Positions 45,323-54,285 of a stretch of 54,285 nucleotides of DNA are shown in pieces. Both the position numbers and the translations under genes were made by a program. Below the pieces are notes generated by a model that saw nothing but the letters and a program-made list of their open reading frames with translations, ran no database searches and was not told the origin of the DNA. This DNA is from Pontiellaceae bacterium (GTDB taxonomy: Bacteria > Verrucomicrobiota > Kiritimatiellia > Kiritimatiellales > Pontiellaceae): assembly GCA_016937945.1 (NCBI GenBank), contig JAFGVP010000002.1:1-54285 (forward strand). Direction: 5' to 3'. Position 1 is the stretch's first letter. Every line of letters starts with the position of its first letter.

Positions 45323-47212
45323 ATGAGTGTTGTGCTGCAAGGTTTGCGAGGCCATCGGTGGCGGACGGTTCTGGCCGCCGCGGTGATGACCGTTCCACTG
45401 ATGGGGTATTCCGATACCGTAACACAGATTGTTGACAATGCTTCGTCAACCGACTGGAACGGAAATCTGTGGGGGGATTCGTATGAAACGCCGATTAGCG
45501 GAAACGACTATATAACCGTTTCCGGGCTCCGGTCCGCCGTGGGCACGGGCATCGGGGCTCCGGATGCGACCACCCTGTTGCGATTTTATTCCTACTCCAC
45601 GGCATTTGAAGGGGATACCCTGACCCTTGTCGGTAATACCGAACTGCTGCTGAAAACCACCTCGCGGGAAATCGCCGAGGCCAATATTATTCTGGACGGC
45701 GGGGATATCCGGTTGGCCGCCGACGGCGGCGGAGCCCATTACACCACGGTGACAGGAACGGTTCATGTGGCATCGGATTCGTGGATCGGGGTCAATAATC
45801 CACTGGGATCAACGCTGACACTCGCATCCACCCTTACCGGTTCAGCGATCCTTCATGTCGGGTTTGGACAGGAGCCCGGAATTGTTTTGATTGATGCGGA
45901 CCTGTCCGACTTCTCCGGAACCCTGGAGCTCGGCGGCGGTTCTCTGGGCGGAACCCTGGACTTTGCGAAGGACTGCGTGGCTTCGAACACGGTGTTTTCG
46001 TTGAAAAATCCCTCGTCGGACTTTGTGAATCTGACTAACGATGTCACCTTTCTCGCGCTGAACTATGGAACCAATTCGCTGCCGGTCGGCACCTACACGG
46101 CACAGCAGATCAATGAGGCCTATGTTGGAAACGGGGTACAGTTTACCGGAACAAACGGAACGTTGACGGTACTGACGCAACCGTATGCAGCTCCGGCGCC
46201 TTCGGAAAACACAAATCTTGTTGTTCAGGTTGTTGCGGCCGGAAGCAGCGACAGCTGGAATGGAACAACTATCTGGGGCGGATTGAGCGCTGATCCTGAC
46301 AAGGATTATTTCTCGGCGAAAACCTATGGAGGGGGACAGGGAAACTATGTCAACTACTCCACGATTCTTGGCCGGGTGCGTGCATTGGCTACAGATACTA
46401 ACTTCAACGGAAACTCCCTGACCATGGTGGATGATACCGAGCTGCTGTTGAAAGGGGAGAGCGGGTTTACCAATACCTGCAGCAACCTGATCGTGGAAGG
46501 AGCCCTGCTGCGTTATTCTCCCAATTCCGGTACTTCGTCAGCGCTGGCCGGGAACCTGACGGTTTCCTCCAATTCAGTGATCGGCATCGAACAGACCGGT
46601 GCCTGCACCCTGACCATTGCTTCGGATATTCACGGTGCCGGCAATCTGGAACTGCGAGCCGGTCGGTCATCCCAGACGCTGGTGTTCAGTGGCGACCTGT
46701 CCGACTATACGGGCGATCTGCTTGTGTCCGGCGGACAGACGGCCCTGACCCTTGATTTTGACCGGGACTACGACCTTCCGGACGTGGATCTGATCATTGA
46801 GGAATCCACCAACATGGTTCATATCCTGACCCTGGATCAGAACATTAAGTTCTCAACATTTACTTTCGGTACGAATGCGCTTCCTTCCGGAACATCCTAT
46901 ACCGCAGAGGCGCTCAATACCTTCTTCGGTACCCAGGATCAGTTTGTCGGTGAGGGCTCTCTGGAAGTCTATGGAGGCGCAGTCATTGTCCCGACGATCG
47001 ATCCGGTCATTACGGCAATCAGCGTCTCCGGCTCTGAGGTGACGCTATACTGGACGGCGGAAGACATCGGCAGTTATTCGATTGATCGGAAGAGCGCGCT
47101 GACCGGTGCCGAATGGGTCACGATAGCCAGCAACCTGCCGGCCGGTGACTTTTCGACCAATGTGACGGTCAGCGGATCAGACGTCGAATTCTACCGGATT
47201 ACCGGGGAATAG
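45323..47212 (+). CDS. large secreted beta-rich protein with two internal repeats
   Basis: The 629-aa product starts at MSVVLQGLRGHRWR after AAGGAGAGCGAG; the ATG at 45263 lacks a site. A signal peptide ends near Gly-Tyr-Ser29. Two homologous modules of about 260 residues follow, each opening with a STDWNG/SDSWNG...WGG motif, then LTLVGNTELLLK/LTMVDDTELLLK, and ending LPVGTYTAQQIN/LPSGTSYTAEALN. They look like autotransporter-associated beta-helix units. A C-terminal fibronectin-like domain (about 555-629, TAISVSGSEVTLYWTAED) replaces a sorting tag; there is no PEP-CTERM. It may display or bind glycan at the cell surface. The function is unknown. Confidence 0.75.
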   Translation: MSVVLQGLRGHRWRTVLAAAVMTVPLMGYSDTVTQIVDNASSTDWNGNLWGDSYETPISGNDYITVSGLRSAVGTGIGAPDATTLLRFYSYSTAFEGDTLTLVGNTELLLKTTSREIAEANIILDGGDIRLAADGGGAHYTTVTGTVHVASDSWIGVNNPLGSTLTLASTLTGSAILHVGFGQEPGIVLIDADLSDFSGTLELGGGSLGGTLDFAKDCVASNTVFSLKNPSSDFVNLTNDVTFLALNYGTNSLPVGTYTAQQINEAYVGNGVQFTGTNGTLTVLTQPYAAPAPSENTNLVVQVVAAGSSDSWNGTTIWGGLSADPDKDYFSAKTYGGGQGNYVNYSTILGRVRALATDTNFNGNSLTMVDDTELLLKGESGFTNTCSNLIVEGALLRYSPNSGTSSALAGNLTVSSNSVIGIEQTGACTLTIASDIHGAGNLELRAGRSSQTLVFSGDLSDYTGDLLVSGGQTALTLDFDRDYDLPDVDLIIEESTNMVHILTLDQNIKFSTFTFGTNALPSGTSYTAEALNTFFGTQDQFVGEGSLEVYGGAVIVPTIDPVITAISVSGSEVTLYWTAEDIGSYSIDRKSALTGAEWVTIASNLPAGDFSTNVTVSGSDVEFYRITGE

Positions 47213-47224
47213 CTTCCTGTCTTT

Positions 47225-47257
47225 TTCCGCCCGGTTGTTCAGGGTGTCCGGGCGGAA
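47225..47257. other. strong intergenic hairpin between two secreted-protein genes
   Basis: TTCCGCCCGG (47225-47234) and CCGGGCGGAA (47248-47257) form a perfect 10-bp stem with a 13-nt loop. No T-run follows, so it may stabilise or separate transcripts rather than terminate them. Confidence 0.5.
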
Positions 47258-47289
47258 GAGAATGAAGCAACCCTGATCAAGGAGATAAA

Positions 47290-48156
47290 ATGAAACAAAA
47301 AAAGAAAACCGCGTCGATGCTGGTCGCACTTGCCGTGGCGGCGACGATGGCAGGTTATTCAGATACGGTGTACAACGCCGTGAATAACCTCGACTGGAAT
47401 GATGCAACGGAATGGGGTGGAAGCGCTCCGACAGCCGGTAACGATTATGTGGTGAATACCGGAGCCTATCCCTCCATGCGAATTGGAGCCAGCGGGGCAA
47501 GCAGCACCTTCGGTGGAGATAACCTGATCCTCACCGGTGGCTCTGATTCGCTGATCAAGGCGAACGGCGGAACGACATCCACCGTGACCGGAAATCTCAC
47601 CTTTGACGGTGCGACGCTCCGCAACGGACCCAATACCGCCGGTGACAATACGCTGGCGGCCACGCAGTTCATCATCGGCGCCGGCGGCGGGACTCTGACG
47701 AGCTCCCGGACGATGGGCATCTGGACGCTTGACGGCACCCTGACCGGATCGGGTGACCTTGGGTTGAGCATTTACAACCCAAGCGGAGGTGACGGGGTGG
47801 TCATCTCCATCACCGGTATCAGTGGATATACCGGAGCGATCACGGTAACGTCGGACGTGGATCTTGAATTCGGGACAGACTACACGTTCACCGGCGGCCT
47901 TGATATTACTGATGCCTCCAGTCAGCTGGTCGTAAACAACGGCCAGACGCTGACCTTTGCGGAAGGAACGCTGGTTGACAGCGTGAATGGAACCGTTGCT
48001 GCGGGGTCCTATTCCGGCGCCGCGCTGGATGGGCTCGGAAGCGACTATATCAACAACGGCGGAACGGTTGTGGTGATTCCGGAACCGGGTACGCTTGGAC
48101 TGGTTGGAATGATGGGCGGATGCCTGCTACTCATTCGTCGCTTTATCGTGATGTAA
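47290..48156 (+). CDS. PEP-CTERM protein sharing the module of its upstream neighbour
   Basis: The 288-aa product has a basic N-terminus and a signal peptide ending near ATMAGYS. The mature part opens SDTVYNAVNNLDWNDATEWGG and is one copy of the module seen twice in the preceding protein. The C-terminus is a PEP-CTERM tag: VVVIPEPGTLGLVGMMGG, hydrophobic helix, LIRRFIVM. AAGGAGATAAA precedes the ATG. It is in line with the 629-aa gene and the GH115 gene; a terminator follows at 48183. It is probably anchored or processed by an exosortase encoded elsewhere. Confidence 0.85.
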   Translation: MKQKKKTASMLVALAVAATMAGYSDTVYNAVNNLDWNDATEWGGSAPTAGNDYVVNTGAYPSMRIGASGASSTFGGDNLILTGGSDSLIKANGGTTSTVTGNLTFDGATLRNGPNTAGDNTLAATQFIIGAGGGTLTSSRTMGIWTLDGTLTGSGDLGLSIYNPSGGDGVVISITGISGYTGAITVTSDVDLEFGTDYTFTGGLDITDASSQLVVNNGQTLTFAEGTLVDSVNGTVAAGSYSGAALDGLGSDYINNGGTVVVIPEPGTLGLVGMMGGCLLLIRRFIVM

Positions 48157-48182
48157 CATGTCAGTGCAGTTTGTATAACACA

Positions 48183-48213
48183 GGAGACGGGATTGTTTCC
48201 CGTCTCCTCTTTT
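48183..48213 (+). terminator. rho-independent terminator after the PEP-CTERM gene
   Basis: A perfect 10-bp stem GGAGACGGGA (48183-48192)/TCCCGTCTCC (48198-48207) with a 5-nt loop is followed by TCTTTTCTCT. It lies 20 bp before the GH115 start, so GH115 expression may depend on read-through or its own promoter. Confidence 0.75.
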
Positions 48214-48232
48214 CTCTGCCGGGGAGGATGGA

Positions 48233-51200
48233 ATGAAACGGGTTCTTGTTCGGATGGGGCTTCTGCTTGCGGGGCTCTCTGTTTTTGAGGTGTCTGCCGC
48301 AACCGGATTTCCGCTGGTTGAAGGCGGAACGGCTGCGACGGTGGTGTATGCCACGAATGATGCCGCAGTCGTGAAGATTGCATCTCAGCTGTTTGCCGAG
48401 GATATTGAGCGCGTCAGCGGAATCCTTCCTTCAGTTGAAACCTCGGTTGCCGGAATATCCGGTCCGTTGGTGTTGATCGGTACCATCGGCCATAGTCCGG
48501 AGCTGGATGAGCTGATCAGTCAGGGCCGGGTGGATGTGTCCTCGATTTCCGGCGGCTGGGAGCGGTATCACATCGAGATGGTTGAACAGCCGTTCTCGAA
48601 CATACCCCGTGCGCTGGTGATTGCCGGCAGTGACCGGCGCGGTACGGCGTACGGCGCCTTCTCGATTTCAGAATCAATCGGCGTTTCTCCGTGGTATTGG
48701 TGGGCCGATGCGGAAACACGGACGAGCGAAGAAATCATTGTGGATGCCTCGCCCTTTTCGTCCGAACCGCCGAGCGTGAAATATCGCGGCATATTCATCA
48801 ATGACGAGGACTGGGGCCTGCAGGAGTGGTCAGAAAAGAACTTTGAGGCCGGCGCCGACGGCGTGCAGGATATCGGCCCCCGGACCTATGCACGGGTGTT
48901 TGAGCTGCTGCTGCGCCTCAAGGCCAATTATTGCTGGCCGGCCATGCATGACTGTACCGACGCATTTAATTCCTATGAGGACAACAAGGTGGTGGCGGAT
49001 CAGTATGCCATTGTCATGGGCAGTTCGCATGCCGAGCCCATGCTGCGGAATAATGTGTTCGAATGGTACAACGATATAGATCCGGTAACCGGTCAGCCCT
49101 ACAGCAACGGATCATGGGATTATGAGGATAACAAAGCCGGTATCTATCGTTATTGGGAACAGCGGGCGATCGCTAACGGCGGCTATGAGAATGTCTATAC
49201 GGTCGGTAAGCGCGGCATTCATGATTCCGGGATGGTAGAAGGATCCTCCACCGCCGAGAAGGCCGGATGGCTGAATACGATCTTTGCCGACCAGCGTCAG
49301 ATTCTTGCGGATCACGTGAATCCGGATGTAACGCAGGTCGGTCAGATTTTCGTGCCGTATAAGGAGGTTCTGGACATCTATGATTCCGGCCTGGTCAATG
49401 TGCCCGATGATGTGATGATGGGCTGGCCGGATGATAACCACGGCTATATCCGGCGTCTGTCCGACGCGGCCGAGCAGTCGCGAGGCGGCGGAGGCGGGGT
49501 CTATTACCATATTTCCTATTGGGGATCCCCGCGGGATTATCTATGGATCTGTTCCACGCCGCCGGCTCTGGTCTGGGAGGAACTGACCAAGGCCTATGCC
49601 TATAACTGCGGCCGGTTGTGGGTGATCAACGTGGGCGATATCAAGCCGGCTGAAATTGTTCTGGAATTCGCGATGCGACTGGCCTGGGATGTAGATCGTT
49701 ACGACGGGGATGCCCAGACCGAATGGCTCACCGAGTGGGCGGTTCGCGAGTTCGGGGCAGATCGGGCCGACGAGATTGCATCCATTCTCAACGAGTATTA
49801 CCGGCTCGGCTATGAGCGGAAGCCCGAGCACATGGATTGGGTGGATTCAGATGACCTGACGCCGTCCGGCCCGTATTCCATGTTCAGCAATGTGCATCAC
49901 GGAGATGAAGCCGGCCGGCGACTGAGCGAATATTCCAGCATCGTATCCCGGGCGAATGCCGTTTATGCGGCGCTGCCCGCCGACCGGCAGAGCCTGTTTT
50001 ATGAAGCCGTTCTCTATCCGCTGCGCGGGGCCGATGGAATGAACCGCAAGTTTATCGAGGCCGCCAAAGCCCACGTCGCATCCCTGCAGGGGCGCAATAC
50101 CGTGACCGCACGCAAGGCCGCCTCGCAGGATGGATATAACGACATCCAGTCCGAGACCGCGATCTACAACGCGCTGGAAGGAGGCAAATGGAACCATATG
50201 ATGCAGTCCGATCCGCATAATGCCGGATCGACCGTCGCCAGATACGGCATGCCGACGTTGCCGTCGGATCCCGTACTCTCCTCCGGCCGGCTTGGTGTGG
50301 CGGTCGAGGGCCGACTGGAGCCGGCCTTCATCGATTCCGTTGGAATCACCTATCAGCAGGTTCCGGGGTATATCGGGCTGAATGCTGCAACGGATTATAC
50401 TTCGCTGACCGGTCCCATGGCGGTGGAAACGATCGACGGGAAGCAGGCCATCTATCTGGCATCCATCAGCGGCGGCTATGCATCAACACCCGGAACCGGC
50501 GGGCAGGCGGTATACACCTTTGATGTTCCGGAGAGCGGAGACTATACACTGTCCTGCGAAATCAACTGCCCGACCGTGAACGATGACTCGTGGTATATCA
50601 AAATGGATAACGGATCGACGCTGACCTGGAACAACCTGAGCAACGGCGGGGTCTGGGGCTGGACGTCTGCTGGAAGCTACAGCCTGAGTGCCGGATCGCA
50701 CACGCTCACGGTTTATGCCCGCGAAGACGGTGCAGCCATGGCGAATATTAAACTGCAGGACACGACTACGTCGGTGCTTGTTGAAGATCGCCGGATGCCG
50801 GGATTTGAACTGCCTGAGTTTAACGCGCGTACGCGGCGGTCCTACTTTATTGATTTGTTTAATACCGGTACGGGCTCCGTGAGCTGGCAGATCGTTCCCT
50901 CCAACACATGGCTTCAGGTTTCAACAACCTCCGGGCTGCTTTCTTCCGAGGAACGCGTGTGGGTTTCAATCGATTGGGCGTCGGCTCCCCGGGCGGAATC
51001 CGTCAGCACGGGATTAACCGTGGAAAGCGCCGGTCAGTCGCTCTTCATTCCCGTCACCCTGTGGAATCCGTCGAATGCGCTTCCGGTGACGGTTGATTTC
51101 GTGGAAGACAATGGTGTCGTCGCCATTGAAGCGGAAAACTATTCCTCCCTGCTCCCCGCATCCGATTCGACCTGGAATACCCTCTCCGGTCTCGGCCAGG

Positions 51201-52081
51201 GCGGGGGCGTGATGATGGTGTCTCCGGTAACGGCCGAAAGTCGGGAAGGTATCACCGAAATCATGAATTCATCTCCGGCTCTGGTGTATGATACCTATAT
51301 CCGTTCATCGGGAACCGTATCTGTGATGGCGCGTTTTATACCGACGCTGGCAATCAATGGAGACCGCAGACTGCGCTATGCGGTCTCATTTGATGATGAA
51401 GTGCCGCAGATCGTCGATATGACCCGTACTTCAGGCTCCGGCAGTGTGTGGAGCCGTTCCGTTCTGCGTGCCCATATTGACTATACAACCAGCCATACAC
51501 TGCCCTCTCCGGGAGAGCACCGGCTGAAGATATGGATGGTCGATCCCGGCGTCGTTATGGACCGGATTGAAATCCGGACAGGGGATGTCCCTTATACCTA
51601 TCGGGGATCCCCGGAGTCGGCCGTGGAGAGCTTCGGGTCATACCGGATTGATGAAGACGATACATTGATCATGTCCTCCGGTGAGTCCGTTCATTTTGAT
51701 TCCGTTACCAACAACGGAACGATGACGTTGCTGGGATCGGCATCTCCGGAAATCGGAGGGGCGTTCGTCAACTATGGAACCCTGGATATCATGACCTGGC
51801 AGGGGTTGCTTCCGGATGGATTCATAAATTATGGTACGGTGCTGGATGCCGGGGATATCTTCATCAGCGATGTGTTATTTACCGGTTCGGTTATGAATAT
51901 TGATCTGCATGGTTACTCGGGTCACGGATATCAACTGCAGGAGCGGGATGGCGGGAGTCTCCTTTCCGGTTCATGGATGAATATCGGGGCGCCGGTCTAT
52001 GGAGTGAATGCGCCCATCACCTTTCCGGTGGAGGTTCTCTCAGCTACGCAGGGATTTTACCGTGTACAGGTTTCGCCCTAG
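48233..52081 (+). CDS. glycoside hydrolase family 115 (xylan alpha-1,2-glucuronidase), secreted, multidomain
   Basis: The 1282-aa product has a signal peptide (MKRVLVRMGLLLAGLSVFEVSA). The GH115 catalytic region covers about 25-690: RGTAYGAFSISESIGVSPWYWWAD, YRGIFINDEDWGLQEW, WPAMHDCTDAF, GSSHAEPMLRNNVFEW, GKRGIHDSGM, VPYKEVLDIYDSGL and WPDDNHGYIRR. About residues 720-850 form an inserted carbohydrate-binding-like beta sandwich (QAVYTFDVPESGDYTLSC). The GH115 C-terminal domain follows (VVAIEAENYSSLLP, about 960). An extra 100-residue beta tail ends the protein. It removes (4-O-methyl)glucuronic acid from xylan. GGGGAGGATGGA precedes the ATG. Confidence 0.93.
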   Translation: MKRVLVRMGLLLAGLSVFEVSAATGFPLVEGGTAATVVYATNDAAVVKIASQLFAEDIERVSGILPSVETSVAGISGPLVLIGTIGHSPELDELISQGRVDVSSISGGWERYHIEMVEQPFSNIPRALVIAGSDRRGTAYGAFSISESIGVSPWYWWADAETRTSEEIIVDASPFSSEPPSVKYRGIFINDEDWGLQEWSEKNFEAGADGVQDIGPRTYARVFELLLRLKANYCWPAMHDCTDAFNSYEDNKVVADQYAIVMGSSHAEPMLRNNVFEWYNDIDPVTGQPYSNGSWDYEDNKAGIYRYWEQRAIANGGYENVYTVGKRGIHDSGMVEGSSTAEKAGWLNTIFADQRQILADHVNPDVTQVGQIFVPYKEVLDIYDSGLVNVPDDVMMGWPDDNHGYIRRLSDAAEQSRGGGGGVYYHISYWGSPRDYLWICSTPPALVWEELTKAYAYNCGRLWVINVGDIKPAEIVLEFAMRLAWDVDRYDGDAQTEWLTEWAVREFGADRADEIASILNEYYRLGYERKPEHMDWVDSDDLTPSGPYSMFSNVHHGDEAGRRLSEYSSIVSRANAVYAALPADRQSLFYEAVLYPLRGADGMNRKFIEAAKAHVASLQGRNTVTARKAASQDGYNDIQSETAIYNALEGGKWNHMMQSDPHNAGSTVARYGMPTLPSDPVLSSGRLGVAVEGRLEPAFIDSVGITYQQVPGYIGLNAATDYTSLTGPMAVETIDGKQAIYLASISGGYASTPGTGGQAVYTFDVPESGDYTLSCEINCPTVNDDSWYIKMDNGSTLTWNNLSNGGVWGWTSAGSYSLSAGSHTLTVYAREDGAAMANIKLQDTTTSVLVEDRRMPGFELPEFNARTRRSYFIDLFNTGTGSVSWQIVPSNTWLQVSTTSGLLSSEERVWVSIDWASAPRAESVSTGLTVESAGQSLFIPVTLWNPSNALPVTVDFVEDNGVVAIEAENYSSLLPASDSTWNTLSGLGQGGGVMMVSPVTAESREGITEIMNSSPALVYDTYIRSSGTVSVMARFIPTLAINGDRRLRYAVSFDDEVPQIVDMTRTSGSGSVWSRSVLRAHIDYTTSHTLPSPGEHRLKIWMVDPGVVMDRIEIRTGDVPYTYRGSPESAVESFGSYRIDEDDTLIMSSGESVHFDSVTNNGTMTLLGSASPEIGGAFVNYGTLDIMTWQGLLPDGFINYGTVLDAGDIFISDVLFTGSVMNIDLHGYSGHGYQLQERDGGSLLSGSWMNIGAPVYGVNAPITFPVEVLSATQGFYRVQVSP

Positions 52082-52135
52082 AGGCATTCCTGTCCTGTTG
52101 AAGGAACATTTGCGAGGGATAGGGTTTTGAGAATT

Positions 52136-54285
52136 ATGATAGGGATATTTAACAGGAAGACAGCAGCGGTAATTGGGTTTCTTGCGCTGGTGCTGCCGGC
52201 GGGTGCTCTGCCCCTGAAGATTCATGAGTCGCCCGACCCGTCATGTTTTACTCTGGTCGGAAATGCTGCGGCTGAAATCGTATATGATGCCGGTGATGCC
52301 AAGGTGGTGGATCTGGCCGTTCATATGTTGTCGACCGATATTCAACGCGTTACCCGGAAAACTCCGTCTGTAACAACACAGGCCCCCGATGGACGGAAGC
52401 CGTTGGTGCTTGTCGGTACGATCGGGCGGAGCCGGGCCATCGATTTTCTCATTAAATCGCGCAAACTGGATGCCGCAAAGATTCAGGGCAGGAGGGAATC
52501 GTACATGATTACAACGGTCTCCGCGCCTTTTGCCGGGATTGATGAGGCGCTGGTGATCGCCGGCAGTGATCCGCGCGGAACGGCATACGGAATTTTCACG
52601 CTTTCCGAATCGATCGGTGTATCGCCGTGGTATTTCTGGGCCGATGTTCCGGTCAGCGGGAAAGAGCAGCTGCATGTTGTTCGCGAATGTCTGGTGCAGG
52701 GGCCGCCGGCCGTCAAGTATCGTGGGATTTTTATCAACGACGAAGATTGGGGGCTGGAGCCCTGGGCGGCCAATACCTTTGAACCGAAGGTGGATAATAT
52801 CGGCCCCGGGACCTATGAAAAAATCTTCGAACTGCTGCTGCGTCTGCGCGCCAATACCATCTGGCCCGCGATGCATCCCTGCACAAGAGCATTCTTTTCC
52901 ATTCCCGGCAATGCCGAGACGGCGGATCAATATGCCATTGTGGTGGGATCGTCGCACGCCGAGCCGATGCTGCGGAATAATGTGGACGAATGGAAGACCG
53001 AAGACAGCCACTACAACTATCTGAAATACCGGGATGAGGTGCTGGATTACTGGCGCGAACGGGTCAGGGAACGTACGTCCGGCGAGAGCCTTTTCACCAT
53101 CGGCATGCGCGGTGTTCACGACAGCGCGATTGTCGGTCCGCGAAACCAGGCGGAACGCATTGAGACCGTGGAGGAAATCTTCGGAGAACAGCGCGACATG
53201 CTGGCAGAGTATCTGGGGGATGGAGATCCGACCCGCGTGGCCCAGATTTTCTGCCCGTACAAGGAGGTGCTGGACGACTATCTCGCGGGGCTGAAGGTGC
53301 CTGATGATGTCACGATTGTCTGGCCTGATGACAATTTCGGGTATGTCCGCCGCTACGCCACGCCTGAAGAGCGAAAGCGATCCGGCGGGCTGGGAGTGTA
53401 CTATCATCTTTCCTATCTGGGTCGTCCGCTGGCCTGGACCTGGTTGGATACCCAGCCGCCCGCCCTGACCTGGTCCGAGATGACCCGGGCCTACGAGCAG
53501 GGGGCGGGAACGGTCTGGATCGCCAATGTCGGGGACCTGAAGAACAAGGAGCGCTCAACCGAGTTCTTCCTGAATCTTGCCTGGAATGCCGATCAGACCG
53601 ATCCGGAGGCTCCTGCCCGTTTTATGCGGACAGCCGCGGAACGCGATTTCGGTTCCGGGTATGCTGATTCCATCGTCGATATTCTACAGCGTTTTTATGC
53701 GCTCAACCTTGATCGCAAGGTGGAACATCTCCAGTGGCACTACAGTCTGACTCCGTATCAGCCTACCGAATTGAATGAAGCCGAGATTATGGAACGACTC
53801 GCCGCCTGTTCGGAACTGTTGAAGGATAGCGAAGCGCTGGCTTCGCGGCTTCCGGCGGAAATGCACGATGCCTACTTCCAGCTCGTCGGTTATCCCGTCG
53901 GCATTACGGAAGCCGCCAACGAGCACTATTTCCGCTCCGAGCTTGCCCGGGCCGATGAGGCCCGCGGTCGTTCGTCGAGCGCCAACCGATCCGCCGCGAA
54001 GGCCGCCGGGCAGCGCATCGATCGGCTCACCGCCCGATACAATAAGGAGATTGCCGGCGGCAAGTGGGAGCACATCGTGACCCGAAACGGTATATCGCAC
54101 CGGGACTGGGTTCGTTTCCAGCCTGAACCCGATGCGAAAAAACCTGATCCGGCTGCGGATAACGTGTGTCCACCTGCTCCGAGCGAGCCCGGTCCGCTCC
54201 CGTTCCCTGAAGGTGCGCAATCCGGCGATTTTGTGGAGCATGGCGGGGTGATATCGATTTATGCCGGACACTTTTTCCAAAGCAA
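52136..54285 (+). CDS. second GH115 family enzyme (3' end outside window)
   Basis: From the ATG at 52136, 716 codons are visible with no stop. A signal peptide (MIGIFNRKTAAVIGFLALVLPAGA) is followed by the same order of motifs as the upstream paralogue: RGTAYGIFTLSESIGVSPWYFWAD, YRGIFINDEDWGLEPW, WPAMHPCTRAF, GSSHAEPMLRNNVDEW, GMRGVHDSAI, CPYKEVLDDYLAGL, WPDDNFGYVRRY. A proline-rich linker (about 660-690) precedes the start of the C-terminal domain. The two copies have clearly diverged and lie 54 bp apart, probably in one transcript. Different xylan decorations or chain positions are plausible targets. Confidence 0.92.
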   Translation, partial: MIGIFNRKTAAVIGFLALVLPAGALPLKIHESPDPSCFTLVGNAAAEIVYDAGDAKVVDLAVHMLSTDIQRVTRKTPSVTTQAPDGRKPLVLVGTIGRSRAIDFLIKSRKLDAAKIQGRRESYMITTVSAPFAGIDEALVIAGSDPRGTAYGIFTLSESIGVSPWYFWADVPVSGKEQLHVVRECLVQGPPAVKYRGIFINDEDWGLEPWAANTFEPKVDNIGPGTYEKIFELLLRLRANTIWPAMHPCTRAFFSIPGNAETADQYAIVVGSSHAEPMLRNNVDEWKTEDSHYNYLKYRDEVLDYWRERVRERTSGESLFTIGMRGVHDSAIVGPRNQAERIETVEEIFGEQRDMLAEYLGDGDPTRVAQIFCPYKEVLDDYLAGLKVPDDVTIVWPDDNFGYVRRYATPEERKRSGGLGVYYHLSYLGRPLAWTWLDTQPPALTWSEMTRAYEQGAGTVWIANVGDLKNKERSTEFFLNLAWNADQTDPEAPARFMRTAAERDFGSGYADSIVDILQRFYALNLDRKVEHLQWHYSLTPYQPTELNEAEIMERLAACSELLKDSEALASRLPAEMHDAYFQLVGYPVGITEAANEHYFRSELARADEARGRSSSANRSAAKAAGQRIDRLTARYNKEIAGGKWEHIVTRNGISHRDWVRFQPEPDAKKPDPAADNVCPPAPSEPGPLPFPEGAQSGDFVEHGGVISIYAGHFFQS

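Overview
The window looks like a chromosomal segment of a free-living, polysaccharide-degrading bacterium of the PVC superphylum, most likely Kiritimatiellota (Pontiella-like) or a close verrucomicrobial relative. This placement is an inference. It rests on moderately high GC, PEP-CTERM secreted proteins, an ECF sigma factor paired with a PknB-type kinase, GH115/GH43/GH3 enzymes, an L-rhamnose operon, and a biosynthetic arginine decarboxylase near a carboxy(nor)spermidine dehydrogenase. No rRNA is present. One tRNA, Leu(GAG), lies at 22655-22743.

Layout. 1-3.4 kb: partial FAD-dependent dehydrogenase, PPK2 polyphosphate kinase, YigZ/IMPACT protein and a small PEP-CTERM protein. 3.4-10.3 kb (minus strand): a complete F1Fo ATP synthase operon (B-E-F-H-A-G-D-C) led by a PTS EIIA-like gene in the place where atpI is often found. 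Several subunits are reduced (delta, epsilon, c), while subunit a carries a signal-peptide-like extension. 10.5-16.5 kb (minus): arginine decarboxylase, two adjacent PLP enzymes of the cystathionine gamma-synthase family, and carboxynorspermidine dehydrogenase. 16.7-20 kb (plus): apgM-type phosphoglycerate mutase (or proposed homoserine kinase) and a DEAD-box helicase with long basic tails. 20.2-22.5 kb: AsmA-like envelope protein.

22.6-26.1 kb is accessory. Downstream of tRNA-Leu and its terminator lies a decayed type I restriction-modification locus: an hsdR 5' fragment with a 2-bp (CA) frameshift, joined to an hsdM 3' fragment. An orphan antitoxin-like gene and a Fic protein follow. 26.1-28.9 kb: sigma factor/kinase pair. 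29-33 kb: GH43 enzyme, a gene-poor stretch with a possible PEP-CTERM remnant, a terpene-cyclase-like toroid protein, a VOC protein and a RhaS/RhaR-like AraC regulator.

33.2-39.3 kb is an L-rhamnose operon: isomerase, NCS1-like permease, 64-aa two-helix membrane protein, mutarotase, a double class II aldolase whose C-terminal half has lost every catalytic residue, an in-frame internally deleted iron alcohol dehydrogenase, and a second class II aldolase. No rhamnulokinase is seen. 39.4-54.3 kb is a glycan (probably glucuronoxylan) locus. A histidine kinase, response regulator and GH3 enzyme run leftward. Secreted modular proteins and two tandem GH115 alpha-glucuronidases (the second cut by the window end) run rightward from the same control region.

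A family of palindromic elements with core GCAGGCGGGACGCCTGC occurs at four intergenic loci (19.95, 20.13, 29.1 and 39.3 kb). One of them forms a five-copy 27-bp array.
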